7,794 nucleotides of DNA from Ktedonobacter racemifer. GTDB lineage: Bacteria > Chloroflexota > DTOL01 > JACQYG01. The number at the start of each line of letters is the position of its first letter. The first letter of the stretch is position 1. Position numbers and translations under genes: made by a program. Below the pieces are notes generated by a model. The model had not been told where the DNA came from. It did not search any database and saw only the letters and a program-made list of their open reading frames with translations. Below, piece after piece: positions 5,846-7,794 of the stretch. The DNA lies in assembly GCA_020723545.1 (NCBI GenBank), contig DYIS01000117.1, positions 1 to 7,794 on the forward strand, in the 5' to 3' direction.

Positions 5846-7099
5846 GTGTACCGAGCACCCCGGGGCACCCAGGACCTTCTTCCGGAGGAAGCCCCCTATT
5901 GGCGCCACGTGGAGGAGGTGATCCACCAGGTGTGCCGGCGCTACGGCTACCGGCTCATCGCCACGCCCACCTTCGAAGAGACCTCGCTCTTCGTGCGAGG
6001 GGTTGGCCAGGGCACTGACATCGTCGAGAAAGAGATGTATTCCTTCGAGGACAAAGGCGGGGAAAGCCTTACGCTGCGCCCCGAGGCCACCGCCCCCGTG
6101 GTTCGGGCCTACCTGGAGCACGGCATGCACGCCCTGCCCCAGCCGGTGAAGCTGTACTCCATAATCTCCATCTTCCGTTACGAGCGGCCCCAGGCCGGTC
6201 GCCTCCGGGAGGCCCACCAGCTCAACGTGGAGGCCCTGGGCGAGATGGACCCGGCCTTGGACGCCGAGGTGCTGTGTCTGGCCCTGGATTTCTACCGGGA
6301 GCTGGGGATCTCGGGCCTTAGCCTGCAACTGAACAGCACCGGCTGCCCCCAATGTCGCCCGGCCTACGTAGAGGAGTTAAAAAGATACTACCAGGGCCAC
6401 CTGGGGCAGGTCTGCGCCGACTGCCAGGTGCGGTACGAGAAGAACCCCCTGCGCCTCTTGGACTGCAAGGTGGACCGGTGCCAGCCCATCCTGGCCGGCG
6501 CACCTAACATCCGCAGCCATCTTTGCCCGAAGTGCGCTGGCCACTTCGTTCAGCTTTTGAAGTACCTGGACCTCTTGGGGCTCCCATACACCATCAACCC
6601 GCGCCTGGTCCGGGGTCTGGACTACTATACCAAGACCGTGTTCGAGATCTGGGCCCCGGGCATCGGCGCCCAGAACGCCGTGGGGGGCGGCGGCCGCTAC
6701 GATGGCCTGGCCCAGGAGTTGGGTGGGAGGCCCACGCCGGGCATCGGCATCGCCATGGGCATCGAGCGCATTATAATGACTATGAAGAGCCAGGGCATCG
6801 CCGTCCGGCCGGAGGAGCCGCCCCGGGTTTTTCTGGCCTACCTGGGCCAGCCGGCCAAGGAGGCGGCCCTGCGGCTCTCCGCCACCCTGCGGGCCGCTGG
6901 CCTCAGCGCCCTGCTCTCCTTCGGGAACCGCAGCCTCAAGGCCCAGCTAAAACAGGCAGGCAACTCCGGCGCGGCCTACGCGGTTATCCTGGGCGAAGAG
7001 GAGTTGAAGCGCGGTCTCGTTACCCTGCGCGACATGGCCCGGAGCCAGCAGGTGAGCGTGGAGATCGAGGGCTTGCCCGACCGGTTGAGGTGGAGATGA
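5846..7099 (+). CDS. hisS: Histidyl-tRNA synthetase
   Basis: This 417-aa class II synthetase charges tRNA-His with histidine. N-terminal APRGTQDLLPEE (4-15) and TLRPEATAPVVRA (76-88) are typical. Motif 2 is FRYERPQAGRLREAHQ (110-125) with the ATP-contact Arg at R111. The histidine-specific motif is LVRGLDYYTKTVFEI (254-268) with R256, and motif 3 is GIGIAMGIERI (299-309). The anticodon-binding domain runs from about 327 (RVFLAYLGQ) to about 400. An insert (162-233) carries Cys pairs CPQC (167-170), CADC (190-193) and CPKC (227-230), plus C207 and C212, as in the zinc-binding-looking HisRS of several phyla. The motif 2 residue A123 stands where E. coli-type enzymes have Phe. Length is normal. 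The last codons and the stop coincide with the broken end of the opposing hepT remnant, so the final few residues may be replaced. Start is GTG at 5846. Confidence 0.97.
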   Translation: MYRAPRGTQDLLPEEAPYWRHVEEVIHQVCRRYGYRLIATPTFEETSLFVRGVGQGTDIVEKEMYSFEDKGGESLTLRPEATAPVVRAYLEHGMHALPQPVKLYSIISIFRYERPQAGRLREAHQLNVEALGEMDPALDAEVLCLALDFYRELGISGLSLQLNSTGCPQCRPAYVEELKRYYQGHLGQVCADCQVRYEKNPLRLLDCKVDRCQPILAGAPNIRSHLCPKCAGHFVQLLKYLDLLGLPYTINPRLVRGLDYYTKTVFEIWAPGIGAQNAVGGGGRYDGLAQELGGRPTPGIGIAMGIERIIMTMKSQGIAVRPEEPPRVFLAYLGQPAKEAALRLSATLRAAGLSALLSFGNRSLKAQLKQAGNSGAAYAVILGEEELKRGLVTLRDMARSQQVSVEIEGLPDRLRWR

Positions 7100-7277
7100 T
7101 GTGATTAGCGATATCAAGGCAGCACTCAATGGCAGCTTGCGCGTAGTACTTGGCTGCGCCGACCTTGATGGGGTCTGCCAGGAAGTCGTCACGGCTCACG
7201 GTGGCGAGCCCACCCAGATACCCGGTGTACTGCCGCAGATTGCCCAGGATGCCTTGCAGCTTTTCCAGATCGACCAT
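7020..7277 (-). pseudogene. hepT: Truncated HepT (HEPN-domain toxin), catalytic half missing
   Basis: The remnant starts with ATG at 7277, after AAAGGGG (7283-7289). Residues 1-62 follow the HepT/DUF86 pattern: MVDLEKLQGILGNLRQYTGYL (first 21), DFLADPIKVGAAKYYAQAAIE and CCLDIANHIIS (52-62). Homology stops at S62, whose codon (7092-7094) lies at the last codons of hisS on the other strand. The remaining 23 residues, to the stop at 7020-7022, are simply antisense hisS. Complete HepT proteins continue for roughly 70-80 more residues and carry the RNase motif Rx4-6H, often followed by xY, which MntA modifies. None of that is here. The gene should give no active toxin. The missing half may lie elsewhere in the genome, have been deleted, or be lost through misassembly. 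Confidence 0.8.
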
Positions 7278-7710
7278 GCAGTCCCCTTTCTCGCAGATCA
7301 GCGAAGAAGGCCTGGCGCAAACGCCGAGCCACCGGCTGGTAGTCGAAATAGGCGTCGCGCGTGGCCGTCTCAAAGTCCACCCGGCTGGCCTCATCGCGAG
7401 CATAGAGCAAGATACCACGGCAGGCTACCAGCCCGCGCAACGCCAGCGGTGCATGGTTGATTACCCGTGCCTCTACCTTGCGGACACCGGTTTGCTCCGC
7501 GATCTCTGTCGTCAGGCGCAGGCCCAGGCGGAGTTGCTGGAGAGGCGTGAGATCGCCATCCACTACCAGGGCAATATCCACGTCGCTCAGCGGTGTGGAA
7601 TTGCCGATAGCCACCGAGCCATAGACATACGCCACGCGCACCGGCCGATTTTTTAGGATGCTCCCAACGCTTGAGCGCAAGCGTTCCACAGTCATGGCAT
7701 CAGATTGCAT
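7189..7710 (-). CDS. mntA: MntA-type minimal nucleotidyltransferase (antitoxin of an MNT/HEPN pair)
   Basis: This 173-aa protein should be the antitoxin that adds AMP to its HepT partner (type VII toxin-antitoxin). The nucleotidyltransferase core is VAYVYGSVAIGNSTPLSDVD (26-45), with GS at 31-32 and metal-binding D43 and D45. The third acidic position, usually Asp in a 'vDvvdl' strand, seems to be E80 in KVEARVINHAP. The following GILLYARDEASRVDFE (99-114) is typical of the family. About residues 1-143 are homologous. The last 30 residues are read across the start of hepT in another frame, giving an 89-nt overlap, so the original stop may have been lost. GAGGG (7716-7720) lies 5 nt upstream of the ATG; M6 is a second possible start. 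A 10-bp palindrome, cgtagctacg (7760-7769), lies upstream, but no clear promoter is visible. Confidence 0.85.
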   Translation of the reverse strand: MQSDAMTVERLRSSVGSILKNRPVRVAYVYGSVAIGNSTPLSDVDIALVVDGDLTPLQQLRLGLRLTTEIAEQTGVRKVEARVINHAPLALRGLVACRGILLYARDEASRVDFETATRDAYFDYQPVARRLRQAFFADLRERGLHGRSGKAARHPGQSAAVHRVSGWARHREP

Positions 7711-7759
7711 TTCTGCCCTCGTTCCAGCCTTCTGACAGGATTCACTATCTTTGCACTTT

Positions 7760-7769
7760 CGTAGCTACG
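7760..7769. repeat. 10-bp perfect palindrome upstream of mntA
   Basis: The sequence cgtagctacg reads the same on both strands and sits 50 nt upstream of the mntA start, where an operator would be expected. A match this short can occur by chance, and no second copy is visible. Confidence 0.25.
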
Positions 7770-7794
7770 CCGCCAAGCGGGAATAGATCTGCTT

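Noticed and set aside
6523..7104. Open frame of 193 aa on the + strand in another frame of hisS
   Set aside because: It is a Pro/Arg/Gly-rich shadow inside the conserved hisS coding region.
7150..7656. Open frame of 168 aa on the + strand opposite mntA and hepT
   Set aside because: The opposite strand carries the GS...SDVD nucleotidyltransferase motif and HepT pattern; this frame shows neither motif nor start signal.
1..7794. CRISPR array, tRNA, rRNA or transposase
   Set aside because: No direct-repeat array, cloverleaf-like sequence, rRNA-like stretch or transposase-like protein was seen on either strand.

Overview
The window is about 60% GC, densely coded and bacterial. It uses GTG as well as ATG starts, purine-rich ribosome binding sites and ordinary sigma70-type promoters. 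The gene mix suggests Chloroflexota (Anaerolineae or a neighbouring class): a receptor-like PP2C phosphatase with an outside golvesin-type domain, YtxH-type membrane proteins, a SigB/SigF-type sigma factor, a fused Nnr, and a histidyl-tRNA synthetase with a Cys-rich insert. This is an inference from protein style, not a database result. Nothing looks like phage, CRISPR or an insertion sequence.

Left part, + strand (1-3856). A degenerate inverted repeat (128-189) and a promoter (216-244) precede a membrane-anchored PP2C phosphatase (290-1819). A small membrane protein (1822-2073) follows after 2 nt. A second promoter, TTGCCA-N17-TATAAT, sits across the end of that gene and drives a two-gene unit: a two-helix membrane protein (2103-2498) overlapping a YtxH-domain protein (2488-2823). 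The pair recalls the stress-induced ytxGH genes of Bacillus. The 307-nt gap that follows holds nested inverted repeats and a strong intrinsic-terminator-like hairpin ending 24 nt before a SigB/SigF-type sigma factor (3131-3856). That sigma factor has no recognisable region 3. Together the genes look like an envelope-sensing and stress module, though only their order and domains support this.

Middle part, - strand (5701 down to 3853). A 95-aa conserved-looking protein and a bifunctional NAD(P)H-hydrate repair enzyme (Nnr) form an operon with a consensus promoter at 5735-5763. The nnr stop codon overlaps the sigma-factor stop codon tail to tail.

Right part. hisS (5846-7099, +) is transcribed divergently from the 95-aa gene. 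Its 3' end runs directly into the broken end of an opposing toxin-antitoxin locus. In that locus the MntA-type nucleotidyltransferase (7710-7189, -) is intact, but the HepT/HEPN partner (from 7277, -) loses homology where hisS ends. It therefore lacks the half that carries the RNase motif. This is the clearest sign of rearrangement in the window.
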